A stretch of 64,000 nucleotides of DNA from Anthopleura xanthogrammica (GCA_964019055.1 OZ025222.1:8231029-8295028), one strand, 5' to 3'; shown: positions 23,201 through 33,438, counted from the first letter of the stretch. The notes: a model not told the origin generated them from the sequence alone. Numbers and translations: made by a program.

Positions 23201-26200
23201 ATCAACATGAATTGAAATTTAATACATTTTATAATACTCAAATTTTCGTAAGAGAATCAATATCAATGTTTGAAACTTCAGAAATACTCATGTTTTACGA
23301 TAAAGAATCGAAAACATATCTCTTAAATTAAACCAGACACTTTAAACATCTCTAGGGATTTTAAGATGATAAAATAATAGGCGCTGTACTCGGGTTTATT
23401 CTATATGCCGGCGCTGACTGATGATCATCACTAAGGTCAATGTCACGAACGTACACTGTCTAATTTCTACAAAACCCTCACGCGGAGGGGAGTGGATAAC
23501 CAGCAAGTATCAATATTCTTTAGAGAAAAGTGATTGGTCAGTTTTGTCAATTTAACTCATTGATACTGAGCAGTCAATGAAAAATTACTTTTAGTTTTAT
23601 CCTCAGTATAGAAGAAAAGAAAAGCCGACCTTTAGGCTTCATAGAAATAAAATAAATCAAGAAGTTATAAACAAGACGTCTAAACAAGAAAAGTTGTACA
23701 ATGAAGATGCTAAGAAAGCTGCACGCGTTTATTTTACACTTTCGGCATTAATTCACATAGTCTAAGGTCTCAAGTTGTACATTTGCAACTGACGTTTTTG
23801 TGCGGAACAACTCAACTCTTTGCACTCTAGCACAAATTAGTGAAGTACGAAAGCTTTTTTAAGGTGCCTATAGTTACTATAGAGCAAAAAGTATCATAAA
23901 AAGTTTTTGAATGTGGTTTCGATTCTAAACCCAAATTTAAGCAATTTACTCAAATTTCCCCAAACGCCTTCCTATGTATGAGGATTTTGCCCCCGTTTTC
24001 AAGTTCTGTTTCACGTTGTAGTTGCGTAGAGTAGTAGCTAGCGTAGTAGTTTCGTTTTTCAATAATAAGCAGCAACCAAAGGTTTACAAACTTTGTAAAC
24101 CTTTGGTGCGTGGCTGCTTATTATTGAAAAACGAAACTACTACTACTACTATGATTAACTTTAACATTTGATGATTTTAATTTGATTAGTTCATCGCCGA
24201 TATAAAGGTGGTAGTGTGCTAAAGTCGTAAATAAAACCCATATCAAGGAAGAGAAACGATATGACTTCACGGTAAACTGAAAAATGCTAAGTAATTTTTT
24301 GTGCTAATTTGTCTTATGTCACGCGATAAGTGACGTCCAAGTAGCAAAGACAGAATTCATTAGTAAAGAGACAAGTGAATACAGAAAGTAATTCATTGGA
24401 TGAAAAACAAGTTGAACTTAAATTATGGGTTTCCCGGGATCAAAAGCATCTCCCCTCCGCGTGAACGTAGTTTTTGTGGAGGGTTTTGTAGAAATTAGAC
24501 AGAGTGTACGTTCGTGACATTGACCTTAGTGATGATCATCAGTCAGCGCCGGCATATAGAATAAACCCGAGTACAGCGCCTATTATTTTATCATCTTAAA
24601 ATCCCTAGAGATGTTTAAAGTGTCTGGTTTAATTTAAGAGATATGTTTTCGATTCTTTATCGTAAAACATGAGTATTTCTGAAGTTTCAAACATTGATAT
24701 TGATTCTCTTACGAAAATTTGAGTATTATAAAATGTATTAAATTTCAATTCATGTTGATTCTTGTACGAAATTGGAGTATAATGAAATGTATCGAATTTC
24801 CGCTTTCCGCTTTCCGCCGTTTCAGTTTCCGCGTTTTACCGCGACCCGAAATTATCATAGATAAATCAAAAAGGACAAAAGAATTGCCCATGACATTCAT
24901 AACCAAGTGGTATGGTTTATCTATGGATTATCTAAACACAACAAGTCGCATAACAGCATTTTAGCAAATCCTTTTAAAAACCGGAAACATCTTGCTGTGA
25001 TCATGCTGTGCATGTTTTGGCGCTGAAGCATTCGGTTTTCGTACAAAGCACGGCACCAAAGATTGTTAACTTTCAAGATTCTCTTTGAGTTCATTGGCTT
25101 CAATTAGAATTTAGCATTCAAAATTTGCCATTTTATTCGAATTTGACCAGATACTTTTCCTGCCGTAATCTCTCTGGGTAAAACGTTCACCTCAGGTTAT
25201 CATTTTCAGTGAACCGGAAAACCTAGCTAGATCAAAAGGGATGCCTTGTGGTAAGGGTTGTGTGTACTTCACCATAAATACGTCAAAAAGAACAAAAAGT
25301 CCGGCTCTAATACAAGTCAAATTTATTTGATTTCCTTTTGTAGGTTAAAAAGTTTTTTTAAGAGTTAATTAAAGAAATTAAAGAAATTAAAGTTTATTAA
25401 AGAGCGGTTTTTCTCTGTCCCAAGAGTCCTGCGGTCAATGAGATGGATTTGTAAAGATAATCCCGGAAACTGCATACTGTGAATGCTGTGTTGCACTCGC
25501 GCTAAAGATGTAACCTCAGATAACTGAGCAGTATACCTCGGTAAATTGTTCTGTGTGTAACCAAAATGTTCAGTAATTCCGCAAAACAGCGGTGCTTGTC
25601 ATCACATAATTGAAATGTAACATTGTACACGTTCTAAACAAGATTTCAAAAATCTGAGACAAAGTTTTGAAGCTCATTATCCACAGAATATGCTAATGTG
25701 ATTTTGTTTGACATAGCGGAAATTCTGATCCTGCGGGAAGTTGTCAAGCTAAGTGAAGTGCTGTACAATTTCAATTTGAACCTAATAACTTGTTTTGTGT
25801 TCCAAAAAAGACAGTTATGAGATATTCAAAAAACTACATTCATTTGGTTTTCAGGAAATATATACTTTTATGGCAAAATATTGTAAAGCCGGTGCAAGGT
25901 AGCGCGTATAGGGGTCCTAAACATAATAACACCGACTTATTATCAGTATATTTACATTTACAATATGTGTGCAAACAAAAGTTGCCTTTTACCTCAAAAT
26001 CACAAATATTAGTTTCTCTTATTTTGGTCCAGTTATTGAGAATCCATACAAATAAAGTCAGCAACAACAAAATCATATACTTTACGTTCACTTTTACATA
26101 ACTAGTAGAGTAAAAGTAAAATCAAGCAACAGTTATTGTGTAACGTCTCATCATCTAATGTGGTCAAGTAGGTACCCAGTTCCGTGGTCATAGCATATAA

Positions 26201-27746
26201 TGCCGACTATTTTCAAAAATGGGCGATAATGTTTGGCTCGTAAGTCACGTGATGTGTGACGTCACATCACATCACGTGGTCATATGATTGACAACCCAAG
26301 TGCCAACCATGCTACCAAGTTTGGTTGTCATAGCATGCTCTGTTGAGGAGTTATGGCCAAGGGGCCACCAGATGCGTGTGGGGCCAGCAGATGCGGGTCC
26401 ATCACATGTAGGCACGATGGGGCCATGAGAGGTATGTGAGAGCGGAGTTTCGTTACAATAATGATTCGGTCGTCTGATAACATGACTACAAGCTATAGTT
26501 CGTAATTCATGTGCATTGCCATGCCTTTCCTCTAAAATTAACTTTTACATCACGTGATGTGTGACGTCACATCAAACCACGTGACCGTATGACTGGTGAC
26601 ACAAATACCACCCATCCTACCAAGTTCCGTGGTCATAGCATATAATGCCGACTATTTTCAAAAATGGGCGATAATGTTTGGCTCGTAAGTCACGTGATGT
26701 GTGACGTCACATCACATCACGTGGTCATATGATTGACAACCCAAGTGCCAACCATGCTACTAAGTTTGGTTGTCATAGCATGCTCTGTTGAGGAGTTATG
26801 GCCAAGGGGCCACCAGATGCGTGTGGGGCCACCAGATGCGGGCCACCAGATGCTGGTGGAACGTGCTAACCCCTGCTCAAAACAAACGCCCAAGCTAAAG
26901 AGGTCTGTTCCAATCCAGCAAGGTTCTGTGAAAAATATCGAGTTCATAAGCCTGTTTGTTAACTTAGGTCTAGACTTGAATCTGATGCACTCGCTAGCTC
27001 ACTGGAAAAAAATATCAGACTGCTTGAGTGATGAATTTAAGTTTTTGAGAGAAACAAAGGACGAATATGGAATTGCGCAAAGAATTGCGCAAAGTATAAC
27101 AAGAGATTGATAGTGAACTCAAAGTAGGTATCCATATCAAGTTATCCACTGCAATCAAATGATGAACTGATTTGTCAAATGAATGATTATTTTTGTATTT
27201 TCAGATCAAGGAAACTTTGAGTACGACGCATCAATCTTGTATAGCAGTCTCGACGAACAATGGGTAACAGAACAGCTCATCCCATTACTTGAATCCGAAA
27301 ACAATTTCAAGTGTTTTATTCACTTTAGAGATTATATGGCTGGTAAAGTTATTCACGAGAATATGGCTGATTCCGTTTACAAGTGCAGAAAGAACCTTGC
27401 TGTTGTCTCTAAAAACTTTTTAAAAAGTGTCTATTGCAAAACGGAGCTGGACATGGCACTGGAACGTGTAAATCGATGTCGGGATTATTCCCTTATTGTC
27501 GTAAACCTGGATGGTGTTTCCATTGATCTCCTACCAAAATCACTTAGAATAAGAACATTTGTGAATCTAACGAGTTCGCAAGAACAAAAGACATGGAGAA
27601 CCCGTCTTGTGAAGCAAATAAGCATAGAAGAAGACAAACATTGCTCAAAAATGAAAGCAGACGAGTTGCTGCACGTGACCTCAGAAGGATGTCAAGTTAT
27701 CAGTCATATAAATGAGGTACATTCAAGCAGTACGGAAAGTGTATAG
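15023..27746 (+). CDS. TIR-domain transmembrane receptor (Toll/IL-1 receptor type), seven exons, 5' end not found
   Basis: Exons at about 15023-15105, then 16643-16731, 16812-16880, 18301-18367, 19843-19890, 20870-21013 and 27205-27746 (TAG) have AG/GT borders and join in phase, about 346 residues. The first four encode an extracellular module resembling fibronectin III (VPPDPKI junction, W-x-H-Y-V-I-Q-W, Y-R-F-E-I), with NVT, NRT and NET glycosylation sites. Exon 6 gives one membrane helix (IVAAIIVGSCAGLILIAMVI) followed by a basic stretch. Exon 7 is a TIR domain: YDASILYSSLDEQWV (box 1), RDYMAG in place of the usual RDxxPG (box 2), and a W-containing box 3. TIR domains recruit signalling adaptors at the plasma membrane. 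The RDxxPG proline is Ala here, which may alter adaptor binding. A signal peptide and possible upstream domains are missing from the model. Intron 6 is filled with transposons. Confidence 0.75.
15815..15885 (-). mobile_element. tRNA-like SINE head
   Basis: Read on the minus strand, tagcatagtggtaagtg resembles an A box and gagcgttcgaggctc a B box. The cloverleaf is imperfect. It lies in intron 1 of the TIR receptor gene. Confidence 0.5.
16050..16150. repeat. Foldback repeat
   Basis: The sequence caaacgc.cggg..cgggtttgcattgaaattcaagacc on the left pairs with ggtctttaatttcaatgcaa and the following accctcgccctagcgtttg on the right. Confidence 0.7.
16432..16530. repeat. (GCTTCCTT)n microsatellite
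   Basis: About twelve copies of an 8-bp unit, decaying at the right into gcttgctc variants. Located in an intron of the TIR receptor gene. Confidence 0.95.
16944..17236. mobile_element. MITE with TGACGTCA-containing ends
   Basis: The left ctatttcattatgacgtcac is the inverse of gtgacgtcataatgaaataa at the right. The TGACGTCA palindromes look like CRE sites but are part of the element. Confidence 0.7.
17378..17931. mobile_element. MITE with inner hairpin
   Basis: The left gaatgctgaatagtgcattt pairs with the right aatgcactattcagtattca. The right end has cagtatt repeated three times. An inner hairpin (tttgtggcccgagtagcg with cgatgctacaagggccacaaa) lies at about 17472-17528. Confidence 0.7.
18495..18668. 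repeat. Foldback element
   Basis: The arm gggtgattagtgattaaatg and following tccccgaaagccgagggagg pairs with its inverse ending gattaatcaccc-like sequence. The outer taatagcatga/tcatgctatta also pair. About 65 bp per arm. Confidence 0.8.
19055..19252. repeat. Tandem array of palindromes containing gagggatatttag
   Basis: Units of about 42 bp, each a near-perfect hairpin (catgagggatatttagtcta paired with aaatatccctcatg), occur in tandem, and an outer ccagagggatgtt variant ends the array. This is a tandem array of inverted repeats rather than a single MITE. Confidence 0.8.
19560..19800. repeat. Inverted repeat with AT-rich ends
   Basis: The left tatatatatgaagaatat pairs with the right atattcttcatatatatata. 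A second short hairpin, atgggtctcatcaactaaga with its partner cccat, lies inside. Probably a MITE. Confidence 0.55.
20023..20474. repeat. (ATC)n microsatellite with a nested 15-bp unit
   Basis: Long CAT/ATC runs, and at about 20363-20452 seven copies of a 15-bp unit gaacatcatcatcat. Frames with poly-His, poly-Ser, poly-Ile, poly-Met and poly-Asp all stay open for this reason. It lies in intron 5 of the TIR receptor gene. Confidence 0.97.
20500..20705 (+). mobile_element. tRNA-derived SINE
   Basis: The head aagtaagagcgtcggtctgt, anticodon-like loop and gaggtcgtggtttg form a tRNA-like unit, followed by accggccggacc and gagggtcttaaaat. I recognise the general layout from anthozoan SINEs. The B box is degenerate, so it is old. 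Confidence 0.7.
21040..21463. mobile_element. MITE with ends of about 110 bp
   Basis: The left arm begins gcatataagggttcgccagt and ends at the T20 tract with gattctgttgcg. The right arm is its inverse, ending acccttatatgc. It starts about 27 bp after the donor of the membrane-helix exon of the TIR receptor gene. Confidence 0.85.
22106..22744. repeat. Left arm of large inverted repeat
   Basis: The arm begins TTAGCACGTTCCACCAGC and is the inverse of 26165-26869. It contains two partial tandem copies of a roughly 330-bp unit with ccccttggccataactc, gcatgctatgacaaccaaac and a palindromic cluster gtgacgtcacacatcacgtg. The arm on the other side runs about 75 bp further inward. Confidence 0.85.
23099..24847. 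mobile_element. MULE-like DNA transposon, 1749 bp, 9-bp target duplication
   Basis: Arms of about 400 bp (left starting GGGTCGCGGTAAAACGCGG) are inverted copies. GAAATTATC occurs at 23090-23098 and 24848-24856, an exact 9-bp target duplication. The left arm has four gcggaaa units where the right has two. No transposase frame is seen. Long inverted ends with a 9-bp duplication fit Mutator-like elements. It lies in the last intron of the TIR receptor gene. Confidence 0.9.
24040..24152. repeat. Internal hairpin of the 23099-24847 element
   Basis: The sequence gtagtttcgtttttcaataa with ccaaaggtttacaaa pairs with tttgtaaacctttgg and ttattgaaaaacgaaactac, a near-perfect palindrome with about 50-bp arms. 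It may be a separate MITE nested in the larger element. Confidence 0.75.
24857..26160. other. No exon seen (intron 6 of the TIR receptor gene)
   Basis: AT-rich sequence. Frames open on both strands near 25790-26101 resemble nothing and have no coding signature. Confidence 0.5.
26165..26869. repeat. Right arm of large inverted repeat
   Basis: This is the inverse of 22106-22744, ending GGTGGAACGTGCTAA. It again shows two partial tandem copies with the gtgacgtcacatcaca palindromic cluster. Together the arms span 4.8 kb and enclose the MULE-like element and 1.3 kb of other sequence, but they are not concentric with the MULE. Confidence 0.85.
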
Positions 27747-27869
27747 AGCTTTTAAGTGGTGGCGTATTTTCGGGTCCAACTGCTCACAAAATCCGCTAAA
27801 ATATATTGACAGATATTAAGTGTTTTTGCTGCTTGGTAAATGTATTAGAGATTGTTATGTGTTTGTTCG

Positions 27870-27929
27870 AGCAAATGGCGGGATTTGAACCCACAAACTT
27901 CTGGTTTCTAGCCGATAACCTACGACTTA
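27870..27929 (-). mobile_element. tRNA-like remnant
   Basis: On the minus strand taagtcgtaggttatcggct resembles a long D-arm as in Leu/Ser tRNAs, and gtgggttcaaatcccgcc is a good B box and T-arm. The 5' side is interrupted by the MITE at 27930-28047. A SINE head or a broken tRNA copy. Confidence 0.5.
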
Positions 27930-28047
27930 GGCCCGGTTTAAACGTCGAATTCAACAAGTGCCGAATCTTATGCAAATGAGCAAAACCTATTGTTTGAATT
28001 ATTTGCACTCATTTGGCACATTTGAAATTCAACGTCTAAACCGGGCC
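27930..28047. mobile_element. MITE with TTA target duplication (Harbinger-like)
   Basis: The ends GGCCCGGTTTAAACGTCGAA and its inverse bound 118 bp. TTA flanks it on both sides (27927-27929, 28048-28050). A TWA target duplication fits PIF/Harbinger MITEs. Confidence 0.8.
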
Positions 28048-28563
28048 TTAACCCCCAGCTGGAACCATTAGAACTTTGGACAACAAATCCTGTCATGAAG
28101 AAAAAGTAAGAAAAAACTTTTCGTTTTGGACCCGAAAGCCCTTTTCCATAGAATTGACGTCACAACTAAAAGCCCTATAAAGATTGAGCTACAAACACGG
28201 CAGTATGTGTAAGGCAAGTTAGACAAGGATATTGGAGCATAATTTGAGGAGGCGAGTGAGTTTTGTAGAATGGTCTAATTCATGACGTAAGATTTTTCAT
28301 GGTTCCGACACCCACAATAGCAAACCTCTGCACCATCGTTGCAGCAGTTTTACCGGTGGAAATATAATCTTGACCAACAAACAGCTACACAGTGTATGTT
28401 TTTAAGAGTACTACAAATTCATAATCAATTTTCTAGCTAATTTGTTGAGCTAGTGGGACAACTAAGGGGAGTCGGAACCATAAATGATGGGATGCATTAG
28501 GACAAATCATCTTTGCAACCTTCTTTTTGTGTGATAATGTTGGTTTGCGTATGGTGATGGATT

Positions 28564-28773
28564 ATGAAATGTATATGTGATCGTACCATACTGAATGGAC
28601 TCAGAAAAAATTCTGAGCACCAGATGGAGTCCTCATTGACAACCTACTCGCAATTAGAGCCCAGTGGTAGAGCGTCCGACTAGCATACGGAGGGTCGTGA
28701 GTTCGATTCCCATCTGGGGCTCAGAATTTTTTCTGAGTCCATTCAGTATGGTACGATCACATATACATTTCAT
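28564..28773. mobile_element. Palindromic element enclosing a tRNA-like module
   Basis: Outer arms atgaaatgtatatgtgatcg through actcagaaaaaattctgagc are inverted copies of about 53 bp. Between them lies a tRNA-like unit (about 28655-28722) with agtggtagagcg as A box, ctagcat as a possible anticodon loop (AGC, alanine) and gagttcgattccc as B box. Relatives are at 41138-41262 (arms without the tRNA core), 53236-53346 (tRNA part) and 53467-53549 (arms only). Confidence 0.75.
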
Positions 28774-29261
28774 AACCTTCTTTTTATAAACAAATATAGA
28801 AAAAATATATATAAGGTTTTAATTTCCTGGCAAAGGAATCCAAAATACTACCTAGGCCAATACAAGTAGAAGGTGCGTCATATCCACGTTTATCCAGTGG
28901 AAACCTATAGCAAAGATAGTCGCTTAGCGATCAACTGTTTTGAACATTTCGCAGCCAGTAAAAAAAGTTATCTCATTCACACAATCTAGATTTTTCGACG
29001 GCAAACTGTTTAGGGACCAATATTATTTTATAAATTGTATAACTGGATACCCTTGCTATCGAAAGGTTGTCTCCTTGGCGACCAGCTTCGAACTTTGTAC
29101 AAAGAAACATGCAGCAGGGCTGTACGTATTTAGCGGTAAAAATGTAAATAATTCTAGTAATATACATAATGCGCCAGCCGCGGCATATAGTTTCTGTTTA
29201 CTCTTCTTCCTGCTCGAACCTTTGTTTGTAGCTAAACGCGAGTAGTATCACTGCGTACCAA

Positions 29262-29445
29262 ATTGACGTGTCAAGGATGGTACACTTGCCTCTCACCTAT
29301 GGGGTTTCGGGTTTGATTCAGCCCTGGACTTAGCCTCACACGTGAGTAAAGTTTGTTTGGTCTCTGCCTTGATTCATGGGTGTTCCTACAGGCTCTACGG
29401 TTCCTCACTCCCTACATTCTAACGAGTTGAATTTTAATTCCGTCT
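29262..29445 (+). mobile_element. tRNA-derived SINE
   Basis: The head ggatggtacacttgcctctc with cgggtttgattcagccc (B-box-like) is followed by a body cacgtgagtaaagtttgttt related to 5650, 2845 and 43080. Confidence 0.65.
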
Positions 29446-29448
29446 TTG

Positions 29449-29730
29449 GGTTAGCCATACCCTGACTTCGATCACCCAAGAGGTTGTTCCAGGGTTCTAT
29501 CTGTGGGTTAGCCATGCCCTGATTTAGATCACCCAAGAGGTTATTCCAGGGTTCTATCTGTGGGTTAGCCATGCCCTGACTTAGATCAGCTCAGAGGTTG
29601 TTCCAGGGTTTGATCTGTGATTTAGCCATGCCCTGACTTAGATCAGCCCAGAGGTTGCTTCTGGGTTTGATCATTGAGTCAGCCATGCCAGATTTAGGTC
29701 AGCCTCGAAGTTGTTTCAGGGTACAATGAA
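29449..29730. repeat. 57-bp tandem repeat, about five units, at the SINE 3' side
   Basis: The unit contains gttagccatgccctgactta, gatcacccaagaggttgttc and cagggttctatctgtg. Later units diverge. The same motif occurs once at about 2953-2998 and 43185-43225 in block Y, so the SINE tail itself has expanded here. Confidence 0.85.
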
Positions 29731-30772
29731 ATTGAATCAATGGGATACCCGGAAACGATCATTTGATAAGATTTAACTCCTCAATTAAATAGAAAAATTA
29801 TCAAAAGTATCCCAAATGATTAGATTGCATTATGATTGGATACCCATTTGAAATAACTGCATACCGTTTGCGCTATGAGCATGCGCAGTGTACACGAGTC
29901 GTTGTTACCTACAGATAAATGTTCGAGTATGCGCATCAAAAACCACTGATGTTAATAAACATGTAATTCATATATCATAGATATTAATGGTTAAAGGTTT
30001 TAAAAATCAAACATTATATTTTTGTCTTACGAGTGATTAAAAAAATATAAACTCTCCTTTTTTGATTTAAATATGGGGTTTATTGTCTCATCAAGGTCAG
30101 TCATGAAAAAATTTGTAGACAAAGATAATAGCAAAGCTAGTTAGTTTCCAACGACGAATTCTAGAATGTGGATGTGAACGCTGAGAAAGTGCTTTTAATA
30201 TTCCGGCTAAGCCGCGTGACACGGATGAAGATTAATTGGATAAATGTGACTTCGTACCAGATAAAGGATTAAGCAAATACCATTACTCCCCTGCTGAATA
30301 ACAAGTTCAATTAAGTACAAAGTACAAATACACTAATAAGTACCCGGCGCTGCATAAAAATGCCATTATATGTATAATGGTTGTTTCTTTCTTGTGTGTG
30401 GCTTAGTTGCTGAGGGCGAGTCTCGACTTTGCTTAGAATATTCATGTGGTTCCGGGAAGGCTTAGAATTCCAAAGTCTTTGTGCATTTATATGGTACATT
30501 ATCTAATAGTTTACTTTACAGTTCCCTGCGCTATCTTGAAAAGTTGCCGTGCCTTTGCATCGTGCCTTTGCTAAACTATCATAACTAAGTCTGCCATTGG
30601 CTTGGTCATCATTGTTGTGCGTCTTGGGGTTGAAATATGCGATGACCGCTACTGGTAAATCCAGGTAGGGGATCTGGCTGAGGATCCGTCTGCTGTCGAA
30701 TGTAAATATTTACATTATTACATTTTTTGGATCATTATATAGTGTTAACTACAGGAGAGTTATAAAACAGGA
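29731..30772. other. No gene seen
   Basis: AT-rich sequence with nothing specific recognised. Confidence 0.5.
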
Positions 30773-31130
30773 ATGGTTAAAGGGAGGGAGGGAGGGAAAG
30801 GTGAATGGATCAATGAAAGGATAGATGGGTGGAGGTGTGGAGGGTTGGATGTGTGCACTGAAGGTGGTAAAGTGGCAAGGTTGGAATATGTGCAGAGAGA
30901 GAGAGAGAGAGGGGGGGGGGGGGGGGAGGGAGGGGAAAAGATAGCCAGGGAGAGATGGCTGGTTGGTTGGGTCTATATATCGATAACTGGATGGTTGGAT
31001 CTAAATATCGACAAATGGATGGAGGGAGATAGGTAGGTAGGGAGGGAGAGAGAGCAGAAAGGTTTTAAAGATGGATAGAGAAAATAAGTGAAGGAGGGAA
31101 AGAGGGTGGAAGGAAGGAGGTGTTGTTAGG
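30773..31130. repeat. Purine-rich low-complexity tract
   Basis: GGGA, GGAT and AGAG repeats with (GA)n then a G-run of about 16 at 30911-30926. The strand bias is almost complete for over 200 bp. The open frame through it is not a gene. Confidence 0.9.
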
Positions 31131-32334
31131 GCTAAGGGATGAAGTGCTAACGTAACCTTACTTCGTCATTATGTTCAGTCGGAACTTTCTGTATATTTCT
31201 CGCATGGACATCCAAGTTTCCCTAGAGAAAAAAAAGAGGGAAAAAATGAACATACATCAACACTTAAAATTATAGTAATAAGCAGGTATACCCTCACCCC
31301 CATTACTGTTCATACATCCAAAATAGTAAATAAAAATTCACATTAGAGTAGACTTCACTGGTACAACTTAAACTTTAATTTTTGACTTGAGATAACAAAG
31401 AGGTGATATCCAGCAAAATATTAACTGAATTGCATAAGTTACACGAGAAGTTAAGAAAATTTGTTAACCGAATTGCAAGGACGTTGTTACACAAAAATAA
31501 ATAATAACAAAATAACCTATAGGAAGTAATTAGAAGTATTATTTTGATAATTTGGATTCTAAAGCCCCATATATTGATAAATCTGTTTTAGTTTATACCA
31601 ACAAGGTAATCTAAGAAATGTATACCTTCAAAACGGTTAAATAATTACGCCTGTTTTGCTTAATAATAATTAATTCCTATTTTTCATTTTTTATTTTCTA
31701 TTTCTATATTACAACGTTCTTGAAATTAGGTGTATTTCTATTAATAAAATACACACAAGTGAAGAATGATTTAAATTTTATTATTGAGTTTTGCAAAGCC
31801 TGGAGTGAGTAAAAATATCCTGCAACATTTGTATTCGAGGTTATTTTGTACAGTGAAAAAAAAAACGGTTTAGGAAAAAAACCGGAAAAGTAGTCGAAAG
31901 AAAAAAAAAACGTTGGATTCTTTTTGGAAAAAAAATAAAGATTAAAAATAACTTGGTATTAATGTGATTGACAGTATCTTTAAAAATAATTTTGCTTCAA
32001 AGCGTTCGAGTGTCTGACGCATCGTCAGAGACAGCATGTTTGACAATGATCAGAATGATCTTGCTTTTCATTTTCAAAAAGATTGATCCTTCCCGTCCCT
32101 TCATTTTGTCTCGCCAAAAAAATATCCCATGTACTGCTTCCTAAATATCTAAAAAACTATATATACTCGATAGAGGTACTTTTCTTGGCCGATTGAAAAA
32201 ATACCAGCCATAATACATAAGCATGCCAGTAGCAACGTAAAACGTATTGGGTGCATATTCAAAAACGCCCTATGTATTAGTAAAAGACCTAACATCTTCA
32301 GTGTTCAATAAAGAGTACAGCAAGCAAGTAGAAT

Positions 32335-32532
32335 TAATTACAGCAGACAGCAACAAACAATTAGATTGAGTGAGAGCAAAAATTAAAAAACAAGTAGATT
32401 TAGTCAGAGCAGACAGCAACAAACAACTAGGTTTAGTCAGAGCAAAAAGTAAAAAAACAAGTAGATATTGTCAGAGCAGACAGCAACAAACAATTAGATT
32501 GAGTGAGAGCAGACAGCAACAAACAAGGAGAT
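32335..32532. repeat. 33-bp minisatellite, short allele
   Basis: The same unit as at 882-1382, about five or six copies. Two units carry aaaaattaaaaaacaa or aaaaagtaaaaaaacaa variants, and an extra base shifts the frame, so no continuous protein repeat is possible here. Confidence 0.8.
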
Positions 32533-33069
32533 CCTGTCAAAGCATACTTTGATTTGGCCGGTTTTTGAAAAACCATAAGCTTGTGAAGTCATATTTGAAG
32601 AATTGCAAGGAGATGCTATAGTGTGAGAGGGTTTGCAAGGTATAACCTTTGGTTAAAACTATTTGTTTGCAATTATATTTATATCCTTGTCCATAATTTT
32701 TGAAACATGGCAAACACTCTTATGATAACTGATTTTCAAATTGTAATATTCCTTTAAACTATTGGTAGTCGGTTTTTAAAAAGTTTTAGAGAAACAAATG
32801 CGTAAATACGATAAACTGCTCTATTGATCGCCATGTTGGACCCTTTGTTGCCAGTGAAATAATTTGCTTCCAAATCTTTTTCTTAAGGTTCTTGCATTCA
32901 AAAACTGAAAAATGTGAAAATATTTCTTGAGGGTTCTACACATATATTCAGTTAATTAAGAGACATTCTTTTTTGACTAAAAATTCTGAAATATCTTTAG
33001 CTCGGACTTGAGACATTTTGCCATTCAGTCGATCAAATCGCATAAATACGTGGTACTTTGAAGGTTTAC

Positions 33070-33358
33070 CTGTTCGGAGCTTTCACCTCCACTGGAACAT
33101 CTATCGTTTTCAGGATTTCTGACATTTGGTTCCTGTAGAAATAAAGGGCAAACATACAGCGTGTTAGTAGCACATAAAAGACATTGAATTAAGGGATTAA
33201 TAGCACTGCACGAAGCTAGGTGGCTCAAGCGAGGTTTTTTTTCACGAGAAATCAATCGAGGTATTTTGGTGTGTCCGAAGTAACTCAGTTCTTCAATAAC
33301 AAAATATTTAACATGAGCTGGCTTGCGAAAAATATCGAAATGGATCTTTCTTTACCAT
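33070..33358 (-). CDS. 5' end of paralogous gene, copy 2: split start codon plus microexon
   Basis: ATG at 33358-33356 abuts the donor GTAAAG. A 223-nt interval leads to a 63-nt exon (33132-33070) coding 21 residues, EPNVRNPENDRCSSGGESSE then Q, phase 0, followed by GTAAAC. Compared with copy 1 the exon has several amino-acid changes but no frame change. CGCCATC lies 87 bp upstream of the ATG. Downstream exons were not identified. Product unknown. Confidence 0.5.
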
Positions 33359-33438
33359 TTTTCTTCGGTAGTTTATACTTTAAGTTGTGATTAAGGCTCA
33401 AATAAGCAGGATCCTTTTCTTTAGTGCAGCAAATTAAA

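Noticed and set aside
22985..24964. Matching open frames on opposite strands (82 and 81 codons)
   Set aside because: These are the two arms of the MULE-like element 23099-24847 and its edges, not duplicated genes.
28655..28722. Functional tRNA-Ala gene
   Set aside because: The acceptor stem does not pair well, the unit is embedded in palindromic arms and recurs with the same flanks at 53 kb, so it is a mobile tRNA-derived module.
28940..29245. 101-codon plus-strand frame
   Set aside because: No signal, domain or splice context; compatible with chance in AT-rich DNA.
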